A stretch of DNA of 64,000 bases from assembly GCA_963755335.1 (NCBI GenBank), contig CAVWJW010000004.1:434001-498000 (forward strand), written 5' to 3'. This DNA comes from UBA10649 sp963755335. Its GTDB lineage: Bacteria > Actinomycetota > Actinomycetes > S36-B12. Position numbers and translations under genes: made by a program. The notes below the pieces were generated by a model. It saw only the letters and a list, made by a program, of their open reading frames with translations. It did no database searches and was not told where the DNA came from. The first letter of the stretch is position 1. Each line of letters starts with the position of its first letter. Of this stretch, positions 48,301-55,406 are shown one piece after another.

Positions 48301-48422
48301 CCAGGCTCGCGCACCTGCACACAGAAGCAAGCCGGAGCACCGTTGCCTCGCGTCACGTCGTACCAATCGTGCACCCCGATACGACAACGAAAGGACTTGC
48401 GCGCCGGGAGCGGATCAGCCAC
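48219..48422 (-). pseudogene. Truncated CxxGxHxW zinc-ribbon protein
   Basis: The GTG at 48422 has GGAGG 4 bases upstream. The frame reads ADPLPARKSFRCRIGVHDW, YDVTRGNGAP and then unrelated residues. It breaks after the same residue as the fragment at 24809-24931, at the edge of the shared repeat. The second zinc-ligand pair is missing. Confidence 0.5.
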
Positions 48423-49290
48423 CTCGCCTCCTTGTACTTGCAATTGAACCCGACAGGTGGTCCCTGAAGGCCTTTGACGACGAAGCTCTTGCTCTTCGGG
48501 ATTCCGCCCGCGGACGCCGCAGTCGAGAATGCCATGGCACCCAGGGACGTCGGGTGAAAGACGGCTACGTCATGCGAGGGCCTCGGCCATTCCCGCCTGA
48601 TCGGCGTGGATAGACCAGCACTCGACCGCATGACCGTCACGGAAGTGAAACACCAGGACCTCGTCACTGGCGAACGGCGTGGGCTTGTCCCAGCGATCCG
48701 TGAGCAGAACGACGACGTGATCGTCGTCGGCGAGGATGGCATGAACGTCCTGCTGGAACGTGCCCTCGGTCACCTCGGCCACCTTGCCGAAGAAGCCGTA
48801 GACGGCCTCCCGGCCGCGGTATTCACCCGACAGGACGCTTGTGCCGGCGACCCGCCACACGATGTCCTCGGCCAGGATCCCACCCACGGTCTCCAAGTCG
48901 CCGGCGGCGAATGCTTGGAAGGCGGTCACAATCAGTTCAGCATCACGGTGCACGGCTGTCCCCTCAGAAGATTGATGCACGTGGTAGTTGTGTCATAGTC
49001 CGCGTCGAGCACGTGGTGACGGACGCGGCTACGGGCCTCAGTTGCCGCGAAGACCGCCCCGGCAACGAGTTCCCTGGCATGGGCTAAGCCCGCCATGCCG
49101 TCAGTGAATGCTCGGAGTGATCCGGCTGGTGGACCGGTGGATCACTCATCGCGATACCGATTCTCGAATCGAACGCACCGACGCGAGCCGCGGAAGCGCC
49201 CAGCCGAGAGGACGAGGACCATCCATGGCGTCCCCCTCTCAATTGGGACAAAAGGTACGCTGGTGCAGCGGGGATTTCTAGGCGCCAGGG
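48332..49290. repeat. 0.95-kb diverged repeat, copy 2 (zinc-ribbon fragment, NTF2-like gene, flank)
   Basis: Counterpart of 24843-25800, including the ~165-bp non-coding flank at 49128-49290. Unlike copy 1, no att module follows directly. Confidence 0.75.
48570..48953 (-). CDS. NTF2/SnoaL-like fold protein (copy 2)
   Basis: This protein of 127 residues starts at the GTG at 48953, with GAGGGG upstream. It is nearly the same as copy 1 at 25078: DAELIVTAFQAFAAGDLETV, VWRVAGTSVLSGEYRGREAV and VLVFHFRDGHAVECWSIHAD. Differences such as Gly to Ala, Ala to Val and Arg to His are spread over the protein, so both copies seem to be under selection. Confidence 0.83.
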   Translation of the reverse strand: MHRDAELIVTAFQAFAAGDLETVGGILAEDIVWRVAGTSVLSGEYRGREAVYGFFGKVAEVTEGTFQQDVHAILADDDHVVVLLTDRWDKPTPFASDEVLVFHFRDGHAVECWSIHADQAGMAEALA

Positions 49291-49779
49291 CGGCCCGTTT
49301 TTGACCGCACTCGACGTCGCGGGGCGCGGCGTTCTTGCCGTAAGGGGCGTTTCGACCCACAGCATGGAGTGGGTAGAGGCTGGTTCGCGCCTGATGGGAG
49401 GACCGTGCCTGGGTCGGTTCACGGACGACGCTCCCGGCCGCCGCCACGAACACATTCTCCCGTGTGAGGCCCTCGAGTTCAGGGTCGATGAGCCGCCGGT
49501 AGTCCCGGTTCGCTGGGTCGGAGCAGTGCGAGGCTGCGGGGTTTCGGGGCGGGAGTGAAGGTCCCCTAGCCGCGCGGGTCCAACTGGGTGGTCTTGGGCC
49601 GACGTCAGGATCACGCCAGCGTGAACCGCAGGCCCATTCCTTAGACGAGGATTCCCGGCCGGGGGTTAACGGAACGCTGGTGGGTCTGTTGCAAGGCTTG
49701 ATGGGGATCTACCGTGATGGGGTGTCTCGCCGGGTTGTCTTGGCGGGTGTGGCCGCCACGTCGGTTGGGAGGTCGATCC
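48954..49779. other. Gene-free stretch with repeated flank
   Basis: Positions 49128-49290 repeat 25636-25800. The rest (49291-49779) has no recognisable gene. It contains the promoter region of the methyltransferase at 49780. Confidence 0.45.
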
Positions 49780-50610
49780 GTGTCGGATACCGGGTTCTAC
49801 GACAGCAACTTCGGGCGGTCGGCGGACGAGGTCCTCCGTCTGGTACGCGCTCAGGCGTTTCTGGGCGAGGACTTCGGCCAGTTCTCCTGGATCACTGCTG
49901 AGGAGCATCGTCGAATGCAACGTCGCCTGAGTCTTGGCGAGCACAGTTGTGTACTGGAGGTTGCCAGTGGGTCGGGGGGACCGGCGCTGTTCCTGGCGCG
50001 GTGTACCGGATGCACCGTGGTGGGCCTGGATGTCCACGAGGGTGGGGTCGCATCGGCGAACGCGGCGGCGCACGCCGAGGGTCTTGATGGGAGGGTGTCG
50101 TTCCTCGTTCATGACGCCCGCGACCCGCTGCCCTTCGGTGATGGATCGTTCGATGCCGTCGTGTGCATCGACTCGATCAATCACATCTTCGATCGACTTC
50201 CGGTCTTCCGGGAATGGCATCGCGTCCTCACCCCGGGAGGGGCGGCGTGGTACACCGACCCCGTCGTCCTCGTGGGCCCGCTGCGCCGGGAGGAGCTGAT
50301 GGCGCGCAGCCCATCGATGGGCGAATTCGTGTTCACCCCGAACGGACATGACGAGCTACTGCTCCTCCAAGCGGGTTTCGCGCGCGTCACCGTGGATGAC
50401 CTGACCGCCGAGATCGCCGGTGTCGCACACCGATGGCACAGCGCGCGTGAGGATCTGGCCGGCGACCTTGAGCGCATCGAGGGGCACGACGGTTTCGCTG
50501 CCTTTCAAGGGTTCTTGTCGACCGTGGGACAACTGGCATCCGAGGGCCGGCTGGGCCGGTACGCGATGACGGCGACCAAGGAAGGCAGGAGGGGATCCGA
50601 TGGCGCGTGA
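49780..50610 (+). CDS. Class I SAM-dependent methyltransferase
   Basis: This protein of 276 residues starts at a GTG with GGAGG 7 bases upstream. Motif I is VLEVASGSGGPALFLARCTG with the acidic end VVGLDVH. Then come VHDARDPLPFGDGSFDAVVC and VLTPGGAAWYTDPVVLVGPL. The FxDSNFG-like N-terminus and overall layout resemble sterol or glycine/sarcosine-type small-molecule methyltransferases. It overlaps the start of the small gene at 50600. Confidence 0.87.
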   Translation: MSDTGFYDSNFGRSADEVLRLVRAQAFLGEDFGQFSWITAEEHRRMQRRLSLGEHSCVLEVASGSGGPALFLARCTGCTVVGLDVHEGGVASANAAAHAEGLDGRVSFLVHDARDPLPFGDGSFDAVVCIDSINHIFDRLPVFREWHRVLTPGGAAWYTDPVVLVGPLRREELMARSPSMGEFVFTPNGHDELLLLQAGFARVTVDDLTAEIAGVAHRWHSAREDLAGDLERIEGHDGFAAFQGFLSTVGQLASEGRLGRYAMTATKEGRRGSDGA

Positions 50611-50881
50611 ACGTACTGGATCGTCGCAAGCCAGACCTGACCAACAACCCGAGGGTCAACCGGCCATGCGGGATGGGACGGAGCAGGGCGCCACCGGTCC
50701 GCCGGCGCCAGAAGGCGGCGTGGCCAGCCGGTTCGCGATCTCACTGGCAGACCTGGAGGATTCCGCGCACGTACCCCTTGCGGACCAGGTGATCGCGATT
50801 CGATCCTCCGAACCCAGACGCGCACCGGGCGAAGATGACCTCACCAGGGAGCAGCGAAGCGTGATCAATCCCGGCTTGTAG
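50600..50881 (+). CDS. Small protein, unknown, coupled to methyltransferase
   Basis: This protein of 93 residues has an ATG inside the last codons of the methyltransferase, with AGGAGGGG 6 bases before it. That is a strong sign of translational coupling. The sequence is low-complexity at first (Glu/Gln/Pro/Gly-rich), then FAISLADLEDSAHVPLADQV and a charged end. No family was recognised. It may be truncated by the following att module. Confidence 0.45.
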   Translation: MARERTGSSQARPDQQPEGQPAMRDGTEQGATGPPAPEGGVASRFAISLADLEDSAHVPLADQVIAIRSSEPRRAPGEDDLTREQRSVINPGL

Positions 50882-51074
50882 CGGTGACGGCGGGCACGTG
50901 AACCGCGCTGGCGTGGACCAGCGGGGCGGGCTGACCTGCCTGCCTGGGCGAGCGGGGCACTGCTCGAAGTCGAGCTGGAGGAGTGACGTTCACGCGATGC
51001 CCCGGTCCTCGCCTGCCTCGTCCACGTCGATCCCAGCACCCCTGGTTGATCACAGACATGCTGAGCGAGCGCTC

Positions 51075-51310
51075 GTGACCTTCCGATCTTTGCCGCCAAA
51101 GCACGACGCGTCGCGGCGACCGTCGTGGCATCGCGCGATCCGGGAATTCGACCTTCAACACGAAAGGGCAGCGCTCCTTTACGAGTGAATGAGTCGGGAT
51201 TCGCAACACGCGAAAGGCATTGCGGTGCAACTACTTTCGAGCGTCGGCGTTTTCGGGCGGAGTGCCGAACCAGAACGCGAACCGGCAAGAAAGGGCAGGA
51301 TTCAGGGCAG
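51075..51310. repeat. att-type module copy 7, core deleted
   Basis: The left arm runs from the outer core TGACCTTCCGATCTTTGCCG through AAAGGGCAGCG and the hairpin region to AGTGCC (about 51266). It then jumps to the end of the right arm (CGCGAACCGGCAAGAAAGGG, TTCAGGGCAG). About 110-130 bp containing the inner core are missing, so it should no longer recombine. Confidence 0.75.
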
Positions 51311-51399
51311 ATTCGACGCGCGTTCGAACGTTGTCAGCGACTATCCAATAGCTGACCGCTTTCGGCAGTTGAAATGTGGGCCACGGTTGCGAGTTGCCT

Positions 51400-51495
51400 A
51401 GTGCGCCGTGTTCTCTGCGCGTTCGGAGGGAAGGGTTAGCTTTGTGTCCTTGAGTCGGTAGCTGTGGCCTTTGAGGGTGATCGCCGGCACGTGAA
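51400..51495 (-). pseudogene. istB C-terminal scrap
   Basis: The minus-strand frame reads PAITLKGHSYRLKDTKLTLP, matching the C-terminal tail of IS21 helper ATPases (ITLKG-x-SYRL). It abuts the 3' end of the methyltransferase at 51436-52296, which appears to have lost its own stop codon and runs into this piece. Confidence 0.55.
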
Positions 51496-52296
51496 CATGA
51501 CGGTGCGGATCCGCCTCTGGCTTAGATTGGCCACCTGGTTCGCCGCCATCTGAGCGAAGGCATCGCCCAGGAATGCGGCGAAGCTGACGGGCGGTGGCCC
51601 TTCCCGCTCGATGCGGGCGCGGACGTCCTGGAACCACACCATGCTGTCATCCGACGAGTCGACCTCGGATGTGACCGTGAAGCCCGCATCCACGAGCAGG
51701 GTACGCATCTGCTGGGCTGTGGCGAGGAAGCTCGTGGAGGCGTTGCGGGCCCACGGCACCGGGTAGCGGACGTCACCGCCTTCCCCCTGCAGCACGTCGT
51801 AGATGACGAAGGTGCCGCCAGGTCTGAGCACACGGAAGGCTTCGGCGTACAGCACCGCCTTGTCCTCGATGTTCATGGCCACATGGACTGTCATCGCTGC
51901 GTCCATGCATTCGTCGAGAAGGCCCGTGGCGGTGGCATCGCCGGCGTAAAAGCTCGTCAGGTGGGACAGGTGGGTCCAGTCCGAGAAGGCCGTCGCGACG
52001 GCGCAGAACTCAGGCGTGAGGTCGATGCCCGTGACGGTGCATCCTGTCAACTCGGCCATCGTGCGCGCAGGGCCTCCGAGCCCGCTGCCGAGATCCACGA
52101 CGCGAGAGCCAGGGCTTAGGTCCAGTTCCTGCACCATCTCCAAGGTCGCCGCGCGACCGCGGATGTGGAACTCGTCGACCGGTGCCAGGTCGGCTGGCCG
52201 AAGCGCGGCGCGATCGATGCCCGCCCTGTCCAATGCTGAGGCGATCGCAGCGATCAGCCCGCCGGATCCGCTATGGAACTGCGAGACCTCGCTCAT
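51436..52296 (-). CDS. SAM-dependent methyltransferase (sarcosine/glycine-type), 3' end replaced
   Basis: This protein of 286 residues has motif I RVVDLGSGLGGPARTMAELT, acidic end VTGIDLTPEFC, the post-I strand DAAMTVHVAMNIEDK and RVLRPGGTFVIYDVLQGEGG. The layout fits small-molecule N- or C-methyltransferases such as the glycine/sarcosine or UbiE-like groups. The expected C-terminus is close to RRIRTVMFTC; the final ~18 residues are read from the istB scrap. Activity is probably retained. Confidence 0.82.
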   Translation of the reverse strand: MSEVSQFHSGSGGLIAAIASALDRAGIDRAALRPADLAPVDEFHIRGRAATLEMVQELDLSPGSRVVDLGSGLGGPARTMAELTGCTVTGIDLTPEFCAVATAFSDWTHLSHLTSFYAGDATATGLLDECMDAAMTVHVAMNIEDKAVLYAEAFRVLRPGGTFVIYDVLQGEGGDVRYPVPWARNASTSFLATAQQMRTLLVDAGFTVTSEVDSSDDSMVWFQDVRARIEREGPPPVSFAAFLGDAFAQMAANQVANLSQRRIRTVMFTCRRSPSKATATDSRTQS

Positions 52297-52399
52297 CGAA
52301 CCATGGTGTCATCGCCTGATCGGCGTCGCCGGCACTTCTACCCGCTGACTCGCATCGGATTATCCAGCGCCATCGTCACGGGCGTGAGCAAGGGAGGTC

Positions 52400-52620
52400 C
52401 ATTTCCAGGCGCCTGGTGGCCTTTCTTGATCGCAGTGCATCTCGAACCCGGCCTCGCCGCCGATGTCGTGGCGGGCCGGGAGGTCGGACTGGTCGCGACC
52501 CTGGGAAGCCACCCGTTCCGAATCACTTCCGAGTGCCGGGAGACCGCCACGGTTGGACAGCCGTTTGCTTTGAAGAAGTCTCGGAACGGGACAGGGTCGA
52601 CAGAACAAGTACCTTGACGA
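52400..52620 (-). pseudogene. Methyltransferase C-terminal remnant
   Basis: Interrupted minus-strand frames read DFFKANGCPTVAV and DQSDLPARHDIGGEAGFEM. These match DFFKANYGPTVAAYRG and DLSDLAARHDIGGEAGFAM near the end of the intact methyltransferase at 28429-29259. Only the last ~65 codons remain, with frameshifts. It is the scar of a lost copy of that cassette. Confidence 0.65.
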
Positions 52621-52633
52621 CGCGCGCGGCCGA

Positions 52634-53212
52634 TCACGCCGCGATGGCGGATCGCCGCAGGATCGTCAGCGTCGTGATGTTGTCGGGGTCGTTCGGCTGG
52701 GTCGTGACGAAACGGAGATCGAGCGGGGTTCCCTCGCGAAAGAGGCGCTTGCCCGCGCCAACAACGAGAGGGAACGTGACGAGGCGATACTCATCGACGA
52801 GATCCGCCGCTGTGAGCTCGTGCATCAGGCCTGTGCTGCCGATGACCATGACGTCGCGTCGTTCGCGCTCGGCAACAACCCACTTAAGCGGGTCGCCGAC
52901 GATGGCCTTGGAGTTCGACCATGCCGTGGCGTCGATTCCCGATCGCGTCGCCACACGCTTGGGGATTGCGTTCATACGCTTTGCGAACTCTCCCTCCCGA
53001 GAGGGCCACAGTCGTGAGAAGTGCTCCCACGTAGCGCGGCCGTACAACTGGCAGCCGGTCGTGAGGCGATCCCCAAGACGGAACTTGTCGTCGTCGACCG
53101 GACCCATGCCGTAACGGAACGCCCAGCCGCCGTATGACTCGCCCCAACGCCCGTCGGGGTCAGAGACCACGCCATCCAGAGTGACGAACTGCGTAACGAT
53201 GACCTCACCCAT
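52634..53212 (-). CDS. Dihydrofolate reductase-family protein (RibD C-terminal domain)
   Basis: This protein of 192 residues begins MGEVIVTQFVTLDGVVSDPD. It has TTGCQLYGRATWEHFSRLWP, WSNSKAIVGDPLKWVVAERE, RDVMVIGSTGLMHELTAADL and VDEYRLVTFPLVVGAGKRLF, the standard order for RibD_C/DHFR-like reductases. It is likely an NADPH-dependent reductase of unknown substrate. GGGAG lies 8 bases before the ATG at 53212. It is divergent from the sigma factor at 53339. Confidence 0.88.
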   Translation of the reverse strand: MGEVIVTQFVTLDGVVSDPDGRWGESYGGWAFRYGMGPVDDDKFRLGDRLTTGCQLYGRATWEHFSRLWPSREGEFAKRMNAIPKRVATRSGIDATAWSNSKAIVGDPLKWVVAERERRDVMVIGSTGLMHELTAADLVDEYRLVTFPLVVGAGKRLFREGTPLDLRFVTTQPNDPDNITTLTILRRSAIAA

Positions 53213-53338
53213 TGTGTTGCTCCCTACCTTTGGACGACCGATGCGGTCGTCGTTCATCAGTACTTACTTGTGCGCGATGCCAAACTCATCGGTGACGACG
53301 TCAATCTCTTCGTCTCGATCGACCGGTAGGCTCGCCGG

Positions 53339-54335
53339 GTGCCTGAGGTCAGCGAACGGGGAGGGTCCACCGCCACCCAGCCGCAGCACGAGAAGTTTCG
53401 CGGCGAGCTGCTCGCCCATTGCTATCGAATACTGGGTTCGTACGACGAAGCCGAAGACGCCGTGCAGGAAACACTGCTGCGTGCCTGGCGCGCCGCGGAC
53501 CAGTACGACCCAGCGGCGTTCCACTGTGCGAACGTGGCTGTATCGGATCGCTACCAATACATGCCTGACCGCGCTCGCCCGGCGCCAGCATCGACCGTTG
53601 CCCAGCGGACTCGGCGCTGCGGGCACGGATCCTATGGCGCCGCTCGTGCCCAACTTCGACGTGCCGTGGCTCCAGCCCTTCCCGGACGCCTCGATGGGCA
53701 CACCGGAGGACCTCGCCCTCCAACGCGCCGGTCTGCGTCTGGCCTTCGTTGCAGCACTGCAGTTCCTGCCGCCGCGCCAGCGGGCGGTGTTGGTACTCCG
53801 CGAGGTTCTCCAGCTGTCGGCCGCTGAGGTCGCAGAGATCCTCGAAAGCACCGTCGCGGCTGTCAACAGCTGCCTGCAGCGGGCACGCTCTACTGTACGT
53901 TCCGCAGGGCCGACTCTCGAGCAACTACGCGAGCCCACCGACCCCGCGCAACGGGAAGTAGTCGAGAAGTACCTGCTGGCGTTCGAAGCCGCGGACGTCG
54001 CGCGACTGACGCGCCTACTCGCCGACGATGTTGCGCTCGAGATGCCACCCGTAAACCTTTGGCTATCCGGCCGCGAGAACTATCGGCAGTTCATGGATCG
54101 CGTGTTCTCCATGCGAGGCAAGGATTGGCAGATGGTGCCTGTGCAGGCCAACGGCACCACCGCGCTGGCTGCCTTCGCACCTGACACCGAGTCGCCCAGC
54201 GGCGTCCGCCCACATTCGCTCCAGATTTTCGAAGTCCGCGGCGGCCGCATTGAACGCTGTGTCACCTTCATCGCCCCGGCCACTGCAAGCCACTTTGCGC
54301 TAATCCCAGACGGGACGCGTCCGATCACGCCGTAG
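53339..54335 (+). CDS. ECF-type sigma-70 factor with SnoaL-like C-terminal domain, one frameshift
   Basis: From the GTG at 53339 the frame reads KFRGELLAHCYRILGSYDEA, then EDAVQETLLRAWRAADQYD (sigma region 2). A shift near 53530 leads to LYRIATNTCLTALARRQHRP. Region 4 is FLPPRQRAVLVLREVLQLSA, AEVAEILESTVAAVNSCLQR. The last ~130 residues form an NTF2/SnoaL-like domain (EKYLLAFEAADVARLTRLLA, SLQIFEVRGGRIERCVTF). This domain order is typical of SigG/ECF41-type factors, whose C-terminal domain modulates activity. The divergent RibD-like gene is a plausible target. Confidence 0.85.
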
Positions 54336-54465
54336 CCCGTGCGTAAGGCGAGGTGGTGGGCGTCACTCCGGGGCTTTCAGAGCTTCCGTTGCCCGCGCCG
54401 ACTCCTTCGCCACCCCGCAACACCGAAAGGTGGGAACTGTCGTATCGATCTTTGACGGCAGCCGC

Positions 54466-54711
54466 TTGACCTTCCGATCTTTGCCCGCCAAAGCGTGATT
54501 CGTCGCGCGCGACTGCCGTGGCAGCGCACGATCCGGGAATTCGGTCTTCAACACGAAAGGGCAGCGCTTCTTTCCGACTGAATGAGTCTGGATTCGCGAC
54601 AATCGAAAGTTATTGCGCTGCAACAACTTTCGAGCGTCGGCGTTTCGGGTCAGAGTGCCCTTGACCTTCCGATTTTCAGTCGGACGCTCGTACCAACTGA
54701 GCTACCTGGCC
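54466..54711. repeat. att-type module copy 8, right end of the array
   Basis: The outer core TTGACCTTCCGATCTT is at 54466 and the inner core TTGACCTTCCGATTTTCAG at 54661 (195 bp apart). The AAAGGGCAGCG arm lies between them, and the hairpin CGAAAGTT...AACTTTCG is at 54604-54632. To the right of the core is the authentic tRNA-Phe 5' half instead of a right arm, so this is a hybrid junction. Confidence 0.85.
54663..54711 (-). tRNA. tRNA-Phe 5' half (split gene)
   Basis: The minus strand gives the acceptor strand GGCCAGG, a D-arm (GCTC/GAGC with loop AGTTGGTAC), and the anticodon arm TCCGA-CTGAAAA-TCGGA with anticodon GAA. A partial variable loop AGGTC follows. After that the sequence becomes the att left arm and has no T-arm or acceptor complement. 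The missing half with matching acceptor CCTGGCC is at 4659-4704. It cannot yield a normal tRNA in this arrangement. Confidence 0.88.
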
Positions 54712-54885
54712 GTGCCCCATCGCTGAGGCGCTCGTCATGTCGATTTCGCCACCGTGCTTGAAGACCAGACCGACCGACAGAGCATGGAGATATTAGCGAG
54801 TGTCCGGCGAGACGTGTCGGAGGGGTAGGCGTTCACGCCGGCCAGAGCGGAGTCCAGGCTCGAGCCCCACGGCGTGATCGAGGGC

Positions 54886-55239
54886 TCAATTGCGCCGACT
54901 CGACAAGACGCAGAACTCGTTGCCTTCGGGATCCGCCAGAACCACCCAGGTCTGCTGGCCCTGACCGATATCCGCGTGCCGAGCACCGAGTGCCACCAGG
55001 CGCGCGACCTCGGCTTCCTGGTCGTCTGGTCGAAAGTCCAAGTGCAGGCGGTTCTTGCCGTGCTTCGCCCCTTGGACTGGTTCGAAGAGCATCCCGGGCA
55101 GTCGGTCTGCCTCGGGTCCGATTTCGAACTCATCGGCCGCTTCGTTCAGGACGACCCAGTCGAGCGCCTTCGCCCACCAGCGGCCCAGCATGACCGGGTC
55201 GACGCAATCGACGACCACCTGCTCCCATTCGAGGCTCAT
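54886..55239 (-). CDS. VOC/glyoxalase-family protein
   Basis: This protein of 117 residues reads LEWEQVVVDCVDPVMLGRWW, then RLPGMLFEPVQGAKHGKNRL, HLDFRPDDQEAEVARLVALG and WVVLADPEGNEFCVLS, the ordered signature of the glyoxalase/bleomycin-resistance fold (Glyoxalase_6 type). This appears to be the first ordinary chromosomal gene outside the array. Confidence 0.88.
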   Translation of the reverse strand: MSLEWEQVVVDCVDPVMLGRWWAKALDWVVLNEAADEFEIGPEADRLPGMLFEPVQGAKHGKNRLHLDFRPDDQEAEVARLVALGARHADIGQGQQTWVVLADPEGNEFCVLSSRRN

Positions 55240-55292
55240 CCCGAAAACATACGACCGTCCGACAGGAATTGCACCCATGCACGGGTAACGCG

Positions 55293-55338
55293 GAAAGGGT
55301 CGGAGGGGGAGGTAGTGCCCTCCCCCTCCGACCCTTTC
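55293..55338 (-). terminator. Strong hairpin terminator
   Basis: A perfect 19-bp stem (AAAGGGTCGGAGGGGGAGG and its complement, extended by a G-C pair) with a short loop lies 69 bp after the stop of the SRPBCC gene on the minus strand. Confidence 0.75.
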
Positions 55339-55406
55339 GGCGCCTAGAGGGATGCGCGAGTCAGTGACCGTAGGGATCGAAGCGATTCTCAGGGTGGAAA
55401 TCGGGC

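Larger units (their letters stand above)
4659..54711. mobile_element. Putative composite integrative island: tandem cassettes at tRNA-Phe
   Basis: The interval is bounded by the two complementary halves of one tRNA-Phe gene and contains repeated attP-like modules between gene cassettes. Outer junctions are hybrid (tRNA half plus one arm) and inner junctions have both arms, as expected for several related elements integrated in tandem at one attB. No integrase, excisionase or conjugation gene is present inside, so mobilisation would need a recombinase in trans or one that has been lost. The boundaries are strong; the history is inference. Confidence 0.6.

Noticed and set aside
4641..54711. CRISPR array
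   Set aside because: The repeated modules are ~310 bp, 5-25 kb apart and surround whole genes; there are no short regular repeats and spacers and no cas genes.
4641..54711. Classical integron with attC sites
   Set aside because: No IntI-type integrase and no GTTRRRY/RYYYAAC attC pairs. The core matches a tRNA-Phe anticodon arm, and cassettes lie in both orientations.
4659..54711. Trans-spliced split tRNA of the archaeal type
   Set aside because: The flanks of the halves are attachment-site arms, not complementary leader sequences, and the DNA between is obviously cassette-like. Simple insertion explains the split.
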